Below are positions 32,344 to 41,223 of a stretch of 47,196 bases of DNA, in pieces. Location of the stretch: NCBI GenBank assembly GCA_903887045.1, contig CAISOD010000166.1:1-47196 (forward strand), written 5' to 3'. The position numbers were made by a program, and so were the translations under genes. Position 1 is the stretch's first letter, and every line of letters starts with the position of its first letter. The DNA comes from an uncultured Gammaproteobacteria bacterium (lineage in GTDB: Bacteria; Pseudomonadota; Gammaproteobacteria; Pseudomonadales; Pseudohongiellaceae). The notes beneath the pieces were generated by a model. It did not search any database, was not told the DNA's origin, and worked only from the letters and a program-made list of their open reading frames with translations.

Positions 32344-33380
32344 AGCTCGCCACGTCGAGCTGCACCCGCTCGGCGGCGTAGTCGACCAGCCCGGCACAAT
32401 CTTCCAGCGCCACTGCCAGCAACTGCCGCTCGAAGTTGTCGAGATACTGCCGCAGACGTTCTTCATTGAGCTGCAACAGCGAATTGGCATCCACGGCAAC
32501 GTTGGCGATTGCCTCCGATGTAAGCTGTTCTGCAAAAGGCTGTGCAGCCGGAATTTCGACCCGCGGCTCCACCAGGTTGGCCAGCTCGCGCACGTTGCCG
32601 GGCCAGTCATGCTGCTGCCGCGACAGTATCGCCGAACTGTTGAAGCGCACCTGTCAGCTGCTCGCTGCCACCAATGCGCTGCAGACTCTTGTCTTCCAGA
32701 AAGCGCCGCAACTTCCCCTGCACCGGCAACGGCAGTTCGCTGACTTCATCCAGCAGCAGCGTGCCCCCATCGGCTTTTTGCAACAGACCGGTTACCCGGT
32801 CCTGCATGCCGTTATAGCCCTTCTCGTGGGCGAACAGTTCAACATCGAAGCGCTCGGGCGCCACCGCCGCACAATTGAGCACGATGAAGGACTTGTCGGC
32901 GCGACCGGCGTGGTAGTGCAGATTGCGCGCCACAATTTCCTTGCCTGTGCCGGACTCGCATGTGATCAGTACCGTCACCGGCCGCTTCGCCACCTGCATC
33001 ATCAACTGGCGCACCTGTTGGATCTTTTCGCTGTCGCCGCTGAGGCTGCGGAACAACGGCGTGCCGTTGGCTGACAGGATGCGGCTCTGCTGGCGCGGGT
33101 GATCGTGACCGGTGAGCTGGCGCGCGGTTTTGAGTACGGCCGACAGCGACTGATAATTCAGCACCTGCTCACCCAGCACCAACAAGCGCGGACGCAGCGT
33201 ATCCGGCAAATGTTCAAGTTGCTGGGGATCGGCCGCAGTCAGCAAAAGGATGGGCAGATGCGGATGGTGCAGGTGCAGTTGCAGTTGCAACAAGAGGTCA
33301 GTAAGGCCCTCACCCTTGATGACGCCAATAGAGCTGGCGGAAGGCCGCTCACCAGAGCTTCCAGCATTCCTGTGTGAGAC
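32297..33380 (-). pseudogene. Decayed FleQ-like sigma-54-dependent regulator (two frame-shifted ORFs, internal AAA+ deletion)
   Basis: ORF 33293-32607: IQQVRQLMMQVAKRPVTVLITCESGTGKEIVARNLHYHAGRADKSFIVLNCAAV...GGTLLLDEVSELPLPVQGKLRRFLEDKSLQRIGGSEQL; ORF 32650-32297: RFNSSAILSRQQHDWPGNVRELANLVE and a degenerate C-terminal HTH. Confidence 0.75.
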
Positions 33381-33942
33381 TCGTCACAGCCTGCGGCAGT
33401 CGCAGCGGTTTGGCCGCCAACAACAGCCGGCGGCTGGGGGCGGCTGAATGCTCAAAACCCTTCACCCGCTCAAAATAGTGGCGTCTGACAAACAAGCCTT
33501 GATCAAAGATGGCGGCACCGCTTCGTACCGCGCGGCGGTTGATCAGCCAGGCCAGCCCGTGGCCAACCAGACCGCTTTGCCCAAGCCGTAGGTCGAAATG
33601 TCCCCACTGCACCTCGGCAGCTGCGAGTGCTTCGGCGATCAGTGTGTCGGCATCGGGTGGCAGCCGGCAATCGAGCGGCAGGAACAGCAGGATCTCGTGC
33701 GAGGCATATTCGCTGCCAGCATTCATCTGCAACGACTGGCCGGTGCCGCTGAGCAGCACGCGGTCGGCCTGTTTGCGCGCCAGCGTTACGCTGCCATCGC
33801 GGCTGCCGCCGTCCACCACCAGCAACTCGTGGCCCCGCTGGCGCAACGGCTGCAAGGCAGACAGCCCCTCCTCCAACGTAGAAGCGTTATTGAATACGGG
33901 GACAATGATGCTGAGCGGAGCCGGAACAGACATGGAAACCAC
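33349..33942 (-). pseudogene. Family 2 glycosyltransferase (TIGR04283-like), probably C-terminally truncated
   Basis: LSIIVPVFNNASTLEEGLSALQPLRQRGHELLVVDGGSRDGSVTLARKQADRVL; ends soon after LPQAVTS. Confidence 0.6.
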
Positions 33943-34023
33943 GGGCGGTGAATGCAGCCTGCAGTATAGCCGCTGGCCGCTTACTGCTTATACTGACCAT
34001 CAGATAACAGCCGCCAACTTCCG

Positions 34024-35610
34024 ATGAATTCAGCCTCCCCGCTCCAGCTCGACAACCATTTCGTACGCCATCTGCCGGCCGATCCGGAACAGCGCAATAT
34101 CCGCCGCCAGGTCAGCAAAGCCTGTTACTCCCGCGTGCAGCCGCTGCAGTTTCCGCGCGCCACCTTGCTGGGCTGGTCGCAGCCACTGGCAGCACAGCTG
34201 GGCTTGAGCCCCCTGCAGTTGGGTGAAGCACGGTTCGCGCAGATTTTTTCGGGTAGTGAATTACTCAGCGGCTCCGAGCCCTTTGCCCAGTGTTATGGCG
34301 GCCACCAGTTCGGCAACTGGGCCGGCCAGCTCGGCGATGGCCGCGCCATCAACCTCGGTGAGATGCGTGATGTGAACGGTCAACACCAAATGTTGCAACT
34401 GAAAGGCGCCGGCCCCACACCCTATTCCCGCACCGCCGATGGCCTTGCCGTGCTGCGCTCGTCCTTGCGCGAATATCTCTGCAGCGAAGCCATGCATCAT
34501 CTCGGCATCGCCACTACCCGCGCGCTCAGTCTGGTGGCCACCGGCGAAACCGTGGTGCGCGACATGTTCTACGACGGCAACCCCAAAGCCGAACCCGGCG
34601 CTGTGGTGTGCCGGGTGGCACCCTCGTTCCTGCGCTTCGGTTCCTACGAAATTTTCAGCGCCCGCAACGATATCGACAGCCTGCGCACGCTGGCCAACTA
34701 CACCATCGCCCGCGATTTTCCGGAGCTGCCCAATGCCACCACGCCTGATGCCGATACCTACACCGCCTGGTTCGACACCATCTGCCAGCGCACCGCGCGC
34801 TTGATCGTCGACTGGATGCGGGTGGGCTTTGTGCACGGCGTGATGAACACCGACAACATGTCGATCCTCGGTCTCACCATCGACTACGGCCCCTACGGCT
34901 GGCTCGAACCGCACGATCCGACATGGACACCCAACACCACCGACGCCCAAGGCCGCCGCTACCGTTTCGGCCAACAGCCGCAGATTGCCATGTGGAATCT
35001 GGTGCAGCTGGCGAATGCGCTGTACCCGCTGATCAACGAAGTGAAACCTCTGGAGGACGCGCTCGACAGCTATCGCAATACCTACGAGCGTGAATGGCTG
35101 GCGATGATGCGACGCAAGCTCGGCCTGGCGCAGGCCGAACCGGACGACAAACCGTTGGTGGAAGCACTACTGCAAAGTTTCTCGCTGACAGAAACCGACT
35201 ACACACTGTACTTCCGCGCGCTGGCAAGGTTCGACGCCAGCACGGAAGTGACCGGCCTGCCCATTGCGCTGCGCTCCACCTGGTACGACGAGCAACCCGG
35301 CACCAAGGCCGAACAGGCAGCCACCGAATGGCTGCAACGCTACCGCGAACGCCTGTTGGCAGAACACTCAGACCCAAGCGCCCGCGCAAACCTGATGAAC
35401 GCCACCAACCCGCTTTACGTGTTGCGCAACTGGCTGGCCCAGCAGGCAATCGACGATGCCGAACAAGGCAAGCTCGACAAACTGCGCGAACTGGAACAAA
35501 TGATCCAACAGCCCTATACCGCCCAAGCCGGCAAAGACCACCTCGCCGAGAAGCGACCCGAATGGGCCCGCCAACGCGCCGGCTGCTCCATGCTCAGCTG
35601 CAGCTCCTGA
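34024..35610 (+). CDS. selO: SelO/YdiU-family protein adenylyltransferase
   Basis: CYGGHQFGNWAGQLGDGRAINLGE; LQLKGAGPTPYSRTADGLAVLRSSLREYLCSEAM; FVHGVMNTDNMSILGLTIDYGPYGW; C-terminal CSMLSCSS. Confidence 0.95.
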   Translation: MNSASPLQLDNHFVRHLPADPEQRNIRRQVSKACYSRVQPLQFPRATLLGWSQPLAAQLGLSPLQLGEARFAQIFSGSELLSGSEPFAQCYGGHQFGNWAGQLGDGRAINLGEMRDVNGQHQMLQLKGAGPTPYSRTADGLAVLRSSLREYLCSEAMHHLGIATTRALSLVATGETVVRDMFYDGNPKAEPGAVVCRVAPSFLRFGSYEIFSARNDIDSLRTLANYTIARDFPELPNATTPDADTYTAWFDTICQRTARLIVDWMRVGFVHGVMNTDNMSILGLTIDYGPYGWLEPHDPTWTPNTTDAQGRRYRFGQQPQIAMWNLVQLANALYPLINEVKPLEDALDSYRNTYEREWLAMMRRKLGLAQAEPDDKPLVEALLQSFSLTETDYTLYFRALARFDASTEVTGLPIALRSTWYDEQPGTKAEQAATEWLQRYRERLLAEHSDPSARANLMNATNPLYVLRNWLAQQAIDDAEQGKLDKLRELEQMIQQPYTAQAGKDHLAEKRPEWARQRAGCSMLSCSS

Positions 35611-35622
35611 ACCCAACCGTAC

Positions 35623-35642
35623 GGGCACGGCACGCCGTGCCC
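35623..35642. repeat. Perfect 9-bp inverted repeat after selO
   Basis: GGGCACGGC AC GCCGTGCCC, no T-tract. Confidence 0.8.
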
Positions 35643-35722
35643 CCACCCGCCGCAAATAAACTGGCAAATTCCCCCGCCTTCACTATGTTGTGATTACACC
35701 ACCCATCGCAAAAGGACTTGCC

Positions 35723-36088
35723 ATGAACAAACGCATCCCAGCCGTCAGCCGCCTCTGCCCACTCGCCCTGCTACTGAGCTACTCCGCCCTCAACGCCGCC
35801 GTACTCGACACCCCGCTCGACCCACTGCCGCCAGTGCAACACCCGGCACTGGTCGCCGAACTCAGTAACAGCGAACCCCAACTCTACGACCTTGGTTACT
35901 TGAAGATAGAAGCAGAACCCTGCCTGCCGCTCGCAACGATCCCAACAGCAACCCGCCAACTACTGGCGCCAAACCATCCACTCACCAGCGCCGAAGCCGC
36001 GGTGCAGCAGCGCTGGCGCCAGCTGCAACATCGCCAGGCCGAGCTGGCACAAGGACCTTTGATATGGTGCTACTACCCGGTGCCCTGA
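35723..36088 (+). CDS. Small secreted hypothetical protein
   Basis: Signal peptide MNKRIPAVSRLCPLALLLSYSALNAA; no recognised domain. Confidence 0.5.
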   Translation: MNKRIPAVSRLCPLALLLSYSALNAAVLDTPLDPLPPVQHPALVAELSNSEPQLYDLGYLKIEAEPCLPLATIPTATRQLLAPNHPLTSAEAAVQQRWRQLQHRQAELAQGPLIWCYYPVP

Positions 36089-36154
36089 ACATCAGGGTGG
36101 CCGACCCCACAGCTGCCAAGTAGAATGCCCGCATTGCGTAGCAACTCCCTCACC

Positions 36155-36230
36155 GCCCCGGTGGCTCAGTGGATAGCGCGGCCCCCTCCTAAGGGGCAGG
36201 TCGCAGGTTCGATTCCTGCCCGGGGCACCA
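36155..36230 (+). tRNA. tRNA-Arg (anticodon CCT)
   Basis: GCCCCGGTGGCTCAGTGGATAGCGCGGCCCCCTCCTAAGGGGCAGGTCGCAGGTTCGATTCCTGCCCGGGGCACCA, full cloverleaf with encoded CCA. Confidence 0.95.
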
Positions 36231-36231
36231 A
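36215..36231 (+). repeat. Left copy of 17-bp att-like direct repeat (tRNA-Arg 3' end)
   Basis: CCTGCCCGGGGCACCAA, identical to 41224-41240. Confidence 0.85.
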
Positions 36232-36278
36232 ATTCAGTTCCAAAATTCTGTTACACACCCGTGGTTGGCATACCCTGC

Positions 36279-38408
36279 TCACGAGTCGGCTGCGAAGGCC
36301 TGATGGGTGGCAGCACGCAACTTGGGATCGAGCCCAAGCATCTGCTCCAGCACTAGCGCCAAAGCTACAGGATTAAGCTGCAACTCGGGCCTGCCGCGCT
36401 CGTGCAACCACAACAGGTAGCACGCCCATGCTCGCAGCAGTCCACCCACCTGGTCCTCCGCCTCCTTGATACTGATCTGCAAAGAGTAGCCCAGCGACAG
36501 CGCCGTGACAGACTGCAGTCCCTGGCGGAAGTTCACGCCTTGCCTCGCTGCCGCATTGAAGGCAGCAACTATGTCCCGGCTGCTCTCGACACTACTTTCC
36601 CCAACGCTCCCCCGGTCAATCGACATAAACACATCAGGGGAATTAGATGAAACCTGTTGGCGCCGACTGAACAGGGGCGTCAACTCGTTCAGGGTGTTAC
36701 CCACCCCACCCCACCCAGCAGCCAACATCGGGCGAACCTTATGCAGCGCCGGCATGCCGTTGGTCTTGTCGGCTTCGGCACGCTCGATGACGAGCAGCAA
36801 GTTTGTGTGCTCCGTGACCAGTTGATAGCGTCCAGCCAGGGCGCTGGCAGTAGCTACATTTTCGGTAAGGCTGATCTCCCGAGCAGCAACCAAACGCGCC
36901 ACCAAGTCATCCTCACGCCAGCACAGGCCGGGCTGGGTTGCGGCTTCATCCCTCAGTTGCAGCGTGGGAGCTTGCGAAGGACGCGCAGGCAAACGCAGGA
37001 ACATGTGGATGGTTTCATCCGGCACCAGCCGGTTGGGCAAGGGGCTGGACCACAGGGCTGGCTCTTGCAGGCGCAACTGGGCTTGTACCGGCACAGCGAG
37101 CCGTATGCGACTCAACAAACGCTGCACAGCATCAGCCATGTTCTCGTTCGGGGCAGCAAATTCGCAGGCACCCCCGGTGGTTTCGGCCAACTCGCGCAAG
37201 AGACTTTCGGCAGGCGCGCTACCAACGCCCAAAGCGTAAATGCGGTGCCCACTGCGGCGAGCCGAGTCCACAATGTGCTGCGCGTCCCACACCTCACCGT
37301 CAGTGATCAATAGAACGTCAGCTTCCTCTGATTCCATACGCAAGGCGAAGCTGTCTTCAAGCGCCAGGGCCAGCTCCGTGCCTCCCATCGTGGCATCGGT
37401 AGCATCAATCGCGTGCAGGAGCGCGACTACGTTCTGTGCGGTAGCGTCGACAGCACCCACTACACGTTGGCAACGATTACCGAACTTGCTGTAGGACACC
37501 TGGTCCTGCGGCTGCAGGAGGTTCGCCAGCGGACGCAATGCACTCCGCGCCTGGGCAATGCTGTTACCAGCCATGGAGCCTGAACAATCCACCAGAATCT
37601 TCAGGCGCAGGCTGGCCCGCACCGCCGGCGGCAGCCTGGGACAGTAACTGGCGATCAGCGCCACCCTACCCTCGCCACTGCGCTCGTCTGGCCCGGCAAT
37701 GGCAAAGGATTGGCCCTGCAGATTCTCCAACAGCAGCACGAAGTCACGGTCGAGCCAGGCTTTGGCACCTTGCAGCGTCACCCGCACCGCCTCGCCTTCC
37801 CGCTGCTGGGCAATGGCATGCGAGGGGCTGGCGATGCGCGCCTGCGCCACCGGCCCCAGTAGAGTGATGGCAAAGTCGAAGGCATGCTCAGCGAACAGGT
37901 CCGGCGTGGTGACTTGATGCGGCGCCAGGCTACCCTGCTTCACCGCATCACCGTAGCGCGGCGCAATCGTAGTGGGCACCACCAGGCGGATGCGGCCCTG
38001 CTCGAAGGCCAGCAACTGCGCATAGCTCAGCTCAATCACTGCCTCCTCGCCCGGCTTGAGGCTGCCCAGCATGGCGCTGAATACGCCGTTCTGGGCCTTC
38101 TCCACCATGATGGGCGCATCTCCCTGCTCCACCGCATCTTCATAGCGCTCACGTGCCTCGGCCCGGGCCAGCACCTGGCCCTGCAGGCGCTTGCCTCCCA
38201 GTTCGGCGTCCAGCCGCGTCAACACCGCGCCCCAGGCCAGCGGAAAGGTATAGACCACCTCCAGGTTCTGACTACAGTCGTTGCGGAACACCTGCCGCAG
38301 CGTCAGCGACAGCAGCAAGCCTTCCAGCGTGCCGTGTGCACTCACAGAGCGCAGCATCGGGACAACATCGGAGCGGGTACTGCTGAGCGTGGCGTACTCA
38401 AGTTGCAT
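36279..38408 (-). CDS. VIT domain + von Willebrand factor A domain protein
   Basis: N-terminal VIT-like SAHGTLEGLLLSLTLRQVFRNDCSQNLEVVYTFPL; vWA MIDAS LKILVDCSGSMAGNSIAQARSAL, ATMGGTELALAL, LLITDGEVWD. Confidence 0.88.
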   Translation of the reverse strand: MQLEYATLSSTRSDVVPMLRSVSAHGTLEGLLLSLTLRQVFRNDCSQNLEVVYTFPLAWGAVLTRLDAELGGKRLQGQVLARAEARERYEDAVEQGDAPIMVEKAQNGVFSAMLGSLKPGEEAVIELSYAQLLAFEQGRIRLVVPTTIAPRYGDAVKQGSLAPHQVTTPDLFAEHAFDFAITLLGPVAQARIASPSHAIAQQREGEAVRVTLQGAKAWLDRDFVLLLENLQGQSFAIAGPDERSGEGRVALIASYCPRLPPAVRASLRLKILVDCSGSMAGNSIAQARSALRPLANLLQPQDQVSYSKFGNRCQRVVGAVDATAQNVVALLHAIDATDATMGGTELALALEDSFALRMESEEADVLLITDGEVWDAQHIVDSARRSGHRIYALGVGSAPAESLLRELAETTGGACEFAAPNENMADAVQRLLSRIRLAVPVQAQLRLQEPALWSSPLPNRLVPDETIHMFLRLPARPSQAPTLQLRDEAATQPGLCWREDDLVARLVAAREISLTENVATASALAGRYQLVTEHTNLLLVIERAEADKTNGMPALHKVRPMLAAGWGGVGNTLNELTPLFSRRQQVSSNSPDVFMSIDRGSVGESSVESSRDIVAAFNAAARQGVNFRQGLQSVTALSLGYSLQISIKEAEDQVGGLLRAWACYLLWLHERGRPELQLNPVALALVLEQMLGLDPKLRAATHQAFAADS

Positions 38409-38811
38409 CGTCTTCTCCCTTGATATCCTGCCAGGCGGCAAGGACGCGTTTGGCCAATGCGCGGATCTGTTCAGGGGTAGCGCCCGCCTGCTCGGGCGAC
38501 AGCTGCAGCTCGATACCCGGCGCAATCAGGATGTGGCTGCGCACCTCCACCGAGCCGAAGGCCTGGACGCGCGGGGGCACCACAGGCGGCTCCCCAGCGA
38601 GCACTTCCCGAATGCGTTCAAGCGAAATGCCCGCCTCGCTCAGCTGCTTGATGCGCAGCAAAGTGTCGAGGTGGGACTGCAAGTAGTAGGCCCCGCGCTT
38701 CTCCCCCTCTGGCCGCGGCAGCAGGCCGAGCTGGATGTAATAGCGCACGGTGCGGCGCGGGATGGCTGCGAGGGTAGCGAGTTCGTCGAGGGAGAAGGTC
38801 TTGATCGTCAT
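38398..38811 (-). CDS. MerR-family transcriptional regulator
   Basis: TFSLDELATLAAIPRRTVRYYIQLGLLPRPEGEKRGAYYLQSHLDTLLRIKQLSEAGISLERIREVL. Confidence 0.9.
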   Translation of the reverse strand: MTIKTFSLDELATLAAIPRRTVRYYIQLGLLPRPEGEKRGAYYLQSHLDTLLRIKQLSEAGISLERIREVLAGEPPVVPPRVQAFGSVEVRSHILIAPGIELQLSPEQAGATPEQIRALAKRVLAAWQDIKGEDDAT

Positions 38812-38816
38812 GGGAG

Positions 38817-38852
38817 ACACTTTATGACAGTGGTACTGTCTCATACAAGTGT
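38817..38852 (-). promoter_or_regulatory. Candidate MerR-type operator/promoter with nested dyads
   Basis: Minus strand ACACTTGTATGAGACAGTACCACTGTCATAAAGTGT: inner GACAGT-ACC-ACTGTC, outer ACACTT/AAGTGT. Confidence 0.55.
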
Positions 38853-38920
38853 TTTATATTGCGACCAGTCGCAACCACTCCTGCCGGTAATTCGCAGAAA
38901 CACTCAAACGGACACTTTCA

Positions 38921-39613
38921 ATGAAAATGCAGAAGATTGCAGGACTCTCCCGCCGCAGATTCCTTCAGGGCCTGGTCGCAGTGGGAATCCCGCTGAAGCT
39001 GGACACACCACTGGCCGATCAAAGCGATGCGCAGATCGACGAGTTGTGGGAATCCGTCTCCAGCGACCCCATCGTGTTCGAGGTGGACGATCGAACCATT
39101 TATCTCCCAGGGGTTGAATACCCGAGCGTCTATCGCGATGTGGTGGACATTCGGTCAAGCTACTCGAGTCATCAAGAGCTGCTGGACGACATGGACGAGT
39201 GGGAAGGCCTGTACCAGCATTTCGAGTTTATGTTTCTGGATGCCAAAGACGCCGAAGATGATGAAGATGCTGAATATCTTGACGAGTGTTCTTTGCCTGA
39301 ATTGCAAGACTACGAGAGCATGAGCTCCTGGATTCAGACTCTGCCGCTGGAGCGGATCAATGCAGAAGTACAGCAATGGCTCGAGCAAGAATTGCCGCTT
39401 GGCTACGAGGTTCCCCTGCACTTGGGCCCGATGGGTGAGGCCTATGGCTTCTTCCAAGGACTTGAGTACCCAACCCTCAAAGCACTTGGCGTCGTGGTCG
39501 TGGAAGGCGAGCATCCCGGTTCCAGCTACTATGCGGCGGAGTTGAGGAGGCCGGTAGAGGAAGCGAACAAGTCGGCTGAGCTGCTGGGAATTCCGATTCG
39601 CTTCCACACCTAG
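38921..39613 (+). CDS. Hypothetical acidic protein with twin-arginine signal
   Basis: SRRRFLQGLVAVGIPLKL near N-terminus; acidic run DAKDAEDDEDAEYLDE; no recognised family. Confidence 0.65.
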   Translation: MKMQKIAGLSRRRFLQGLVAVGIPLKLDTPLADQSDAQIDELWESVSSDPIVFEVDDRTIYLPGVEYPSVYRDVVDIRSSYSSHQELLDDMDEWEGLYQHFEFMFLDAKDAEDDEDAEYLDECSLPELQDYESMSSWIQTLPLERINAEVQQWLEQELPLGYEVPLHLGPMGEAYGFFQGLEYPTLKALGVVVVEGEHPGSSYYAAELRRPVEEANKSAELLGIPIRFHT

Positions 39614-39768
39614 AATTATCGGGATCAGCCGACGTCCCCTCGTCATCAAAAAGATACGTATTCTGCAATCAAGGCTGCATTGCTCCCTAGGGTCTTGCTA
39701 AGCAGACAAGGGGAATGTACTCGGCATGTAAAACCAATCAAACAGCGAGCAGCAGGCCCACCAAGAAC

Positions 39769-40560
39769 ATGATTATCACAGCCCCCACCAAGGCCCTCCT
39801 GCTATTCGCAGCTATCATCGCCACCTATGCAACCCTGGTGGAACCTGTGTGGTTGGACATCGACGAGTACTCGCTCAGCAGCAATAACGCCACTACACCA
39901 ATCACCATACTGCACCTGTCCGACCTGCATCTGCGCCACTTCGGTCGCCGCGAGCAGGCAGTAATAGCGGCTGTAACAGCAGCAAGACCTGACATCGTGG
40001 TGCTGAGCGGGGATGTGATCGACCAGAGCAGCGCCTTACCCGTGCTTGAGCAGTTCCTGGCGGCGCTGCCAGTAACACGCACCGTGGCTGTGCTTGGCAA
40101 CTGGGAACACTGGGCGGGTGTGGATCTGGCAGCGCTGGCCGCAACCTATACCGAACACAAGGCAACACTCCTGGTAAATGCCAATCTTGCCTTCAACGTA
40201 CGCGGGCGCAGCGTGCAGATTACCGGGCTGGACGACAACACCGCGGGCCAACCAGCACTACCACCACCAAGCGAATCGCTGCCAGCAGAGCTGACCATCT
40301 TGGCCCAACACTCACCGGACTGGTTCACTGGGCAAGATCTCGGCACCCAGGGTTACACGCTATGCCTTGCCGGGCACACCCACGGTGGCCAGGTAGCGCT
40401 GTTTGGCCGCCCTCTGTGGCGCCCGCAAGGAAGCGGCCGCTTCATCGCCGGCACATATCAACTGGCGGGCTGCCTGCTGCATGTGTCGCGCGGTGTTGGT
40501 ACGTCCATTCTGCCGATCCGCTTCGGTGCCCGACCGCAGATCACCATGTTTACACTCTGA
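39769..40560 (+). CDS. Membrane-anchored calcineurin-like metallophosphoesterase
   Basis: ILHLSDLHLRHFGRREQ, DIVVLSGDVID, AVLGNWEHW, LCLAGHTHGGQVALFG; start at MIITAP preferred (longer ORF from 39715). Confidence 0.88.
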   Translation: MIITAPTKALLLFAAIIATYATLVEPVWLDIDEYSLSSNNATTPITILHLSDLHLRHFGRREQAVIAAVTAARPDIVVLSGDVIDQSSALPVLEQFLAALPVTRTVAVLGNWEHWAGVDLAALAATYTEHKATLLVNANLAFNVRGRSVQITGLDDNTAGQPALPPPSESLPAELTILAQHSPDWFTGQDLGTQGYTLCLAGHTHGGQVALFGRPLWRPQGSGRFIAGTYQLAGCLLHVSRGVGTSILPIRFGARPQITMFTL

Positions 40561-40599
40561 TACCATCGCCGGCATGAATAACTTTGGGATTGTTACGAC

Positions 40600-40779
40600 A
40601 TGTCACATCAAGAGAATCAGTCAACTGCATCGATAAAATCCGAGATTACCCGTTTGCAGCAGCGGCTGGATGATCTCTTGGGTGAGTCTCCGCGAATGGA
40701 TGATGAGGTGAATGCAGTGGAGCGAGATTTGCGGGCGTTGATATCTCTTTTTGAGGCAGTCAAAGTTAACGCGCAGTGA
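40600..40779 (+). CDS. Small predicted coiled-coil protein (59 aa, below ORF-track cutoff)
   Basis: MSHQENQSTASIKSEITRLQQRLDDLLGESPRMDDEVNAVERDLRALISLFEAVKVNAQ. Confidence 0.4.
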   Translation: MSHQENQSTASIKSEITRLQQRLDDLLGESPRMDDEVNAVERDLRALISLFEAVKVNAQ

Positions 40780-40922
40780 TACCAGACTTGGTCACAAGAT
40801 GTCTGAGCCCCGGGGTAGCATCGACGGCAGATATGGGCCAAGTTTGAGGAGCAGTAGTTTATGAAGCTAACAGACGAGTTTGAAATCTCCGTGATTCACT
40901 TCCCAAGAAGGCTTCGGGCGTA

Positions 40923-41024
40923 TTAACACCAGCAGCCTATGCAAAACAGCTGGCTATGAACGCACTCAACAATCTGTCGAACGGCTTCTTCCTTAAACTC
41001 GGGGGTAAAACGAGGGGTGCTCAT
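40923..41024 (-). mobile_element. Remnant of an IS3-like OrfA transposase
   Basis: MSTPRFTPEFKEEAVRQIVE followed by unrelated codons and stop; upstream AGGAGG. Confidence 0.6.
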
Positions 41025-41223
41025 GGGACTTCCTCCTATGCAAATATCATAGTCGGGAAGTGTCTACCGCACTCGGGGAGGTCCACCTAGTATCAGACCG
41101 GCATCCCTCGACAGCGCACCAATTCGCGTAACAATCGCGTACCAAGCGCGCCGATGTAGCGTTACACTGAGTGTTAATCGTTGATTCCACCAGCGCAGCA
41201 ACGAGGAAATTATGGAGGCGGCG

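Noticed and set aside
37884-39117. Plus-strand ORFs (179 and 278 aa) across the VIT/vWA and MerR genes
   Set aside because: Antisense to two well-supported genes; compositionally unlike a protein
41161-41177. Imperfect dyad TTACACT-G-AGTGTTA near the right att-like repeat
   Set aside because: Short, with a mismatch and no second copy seen; not enough to call an integrase arm site
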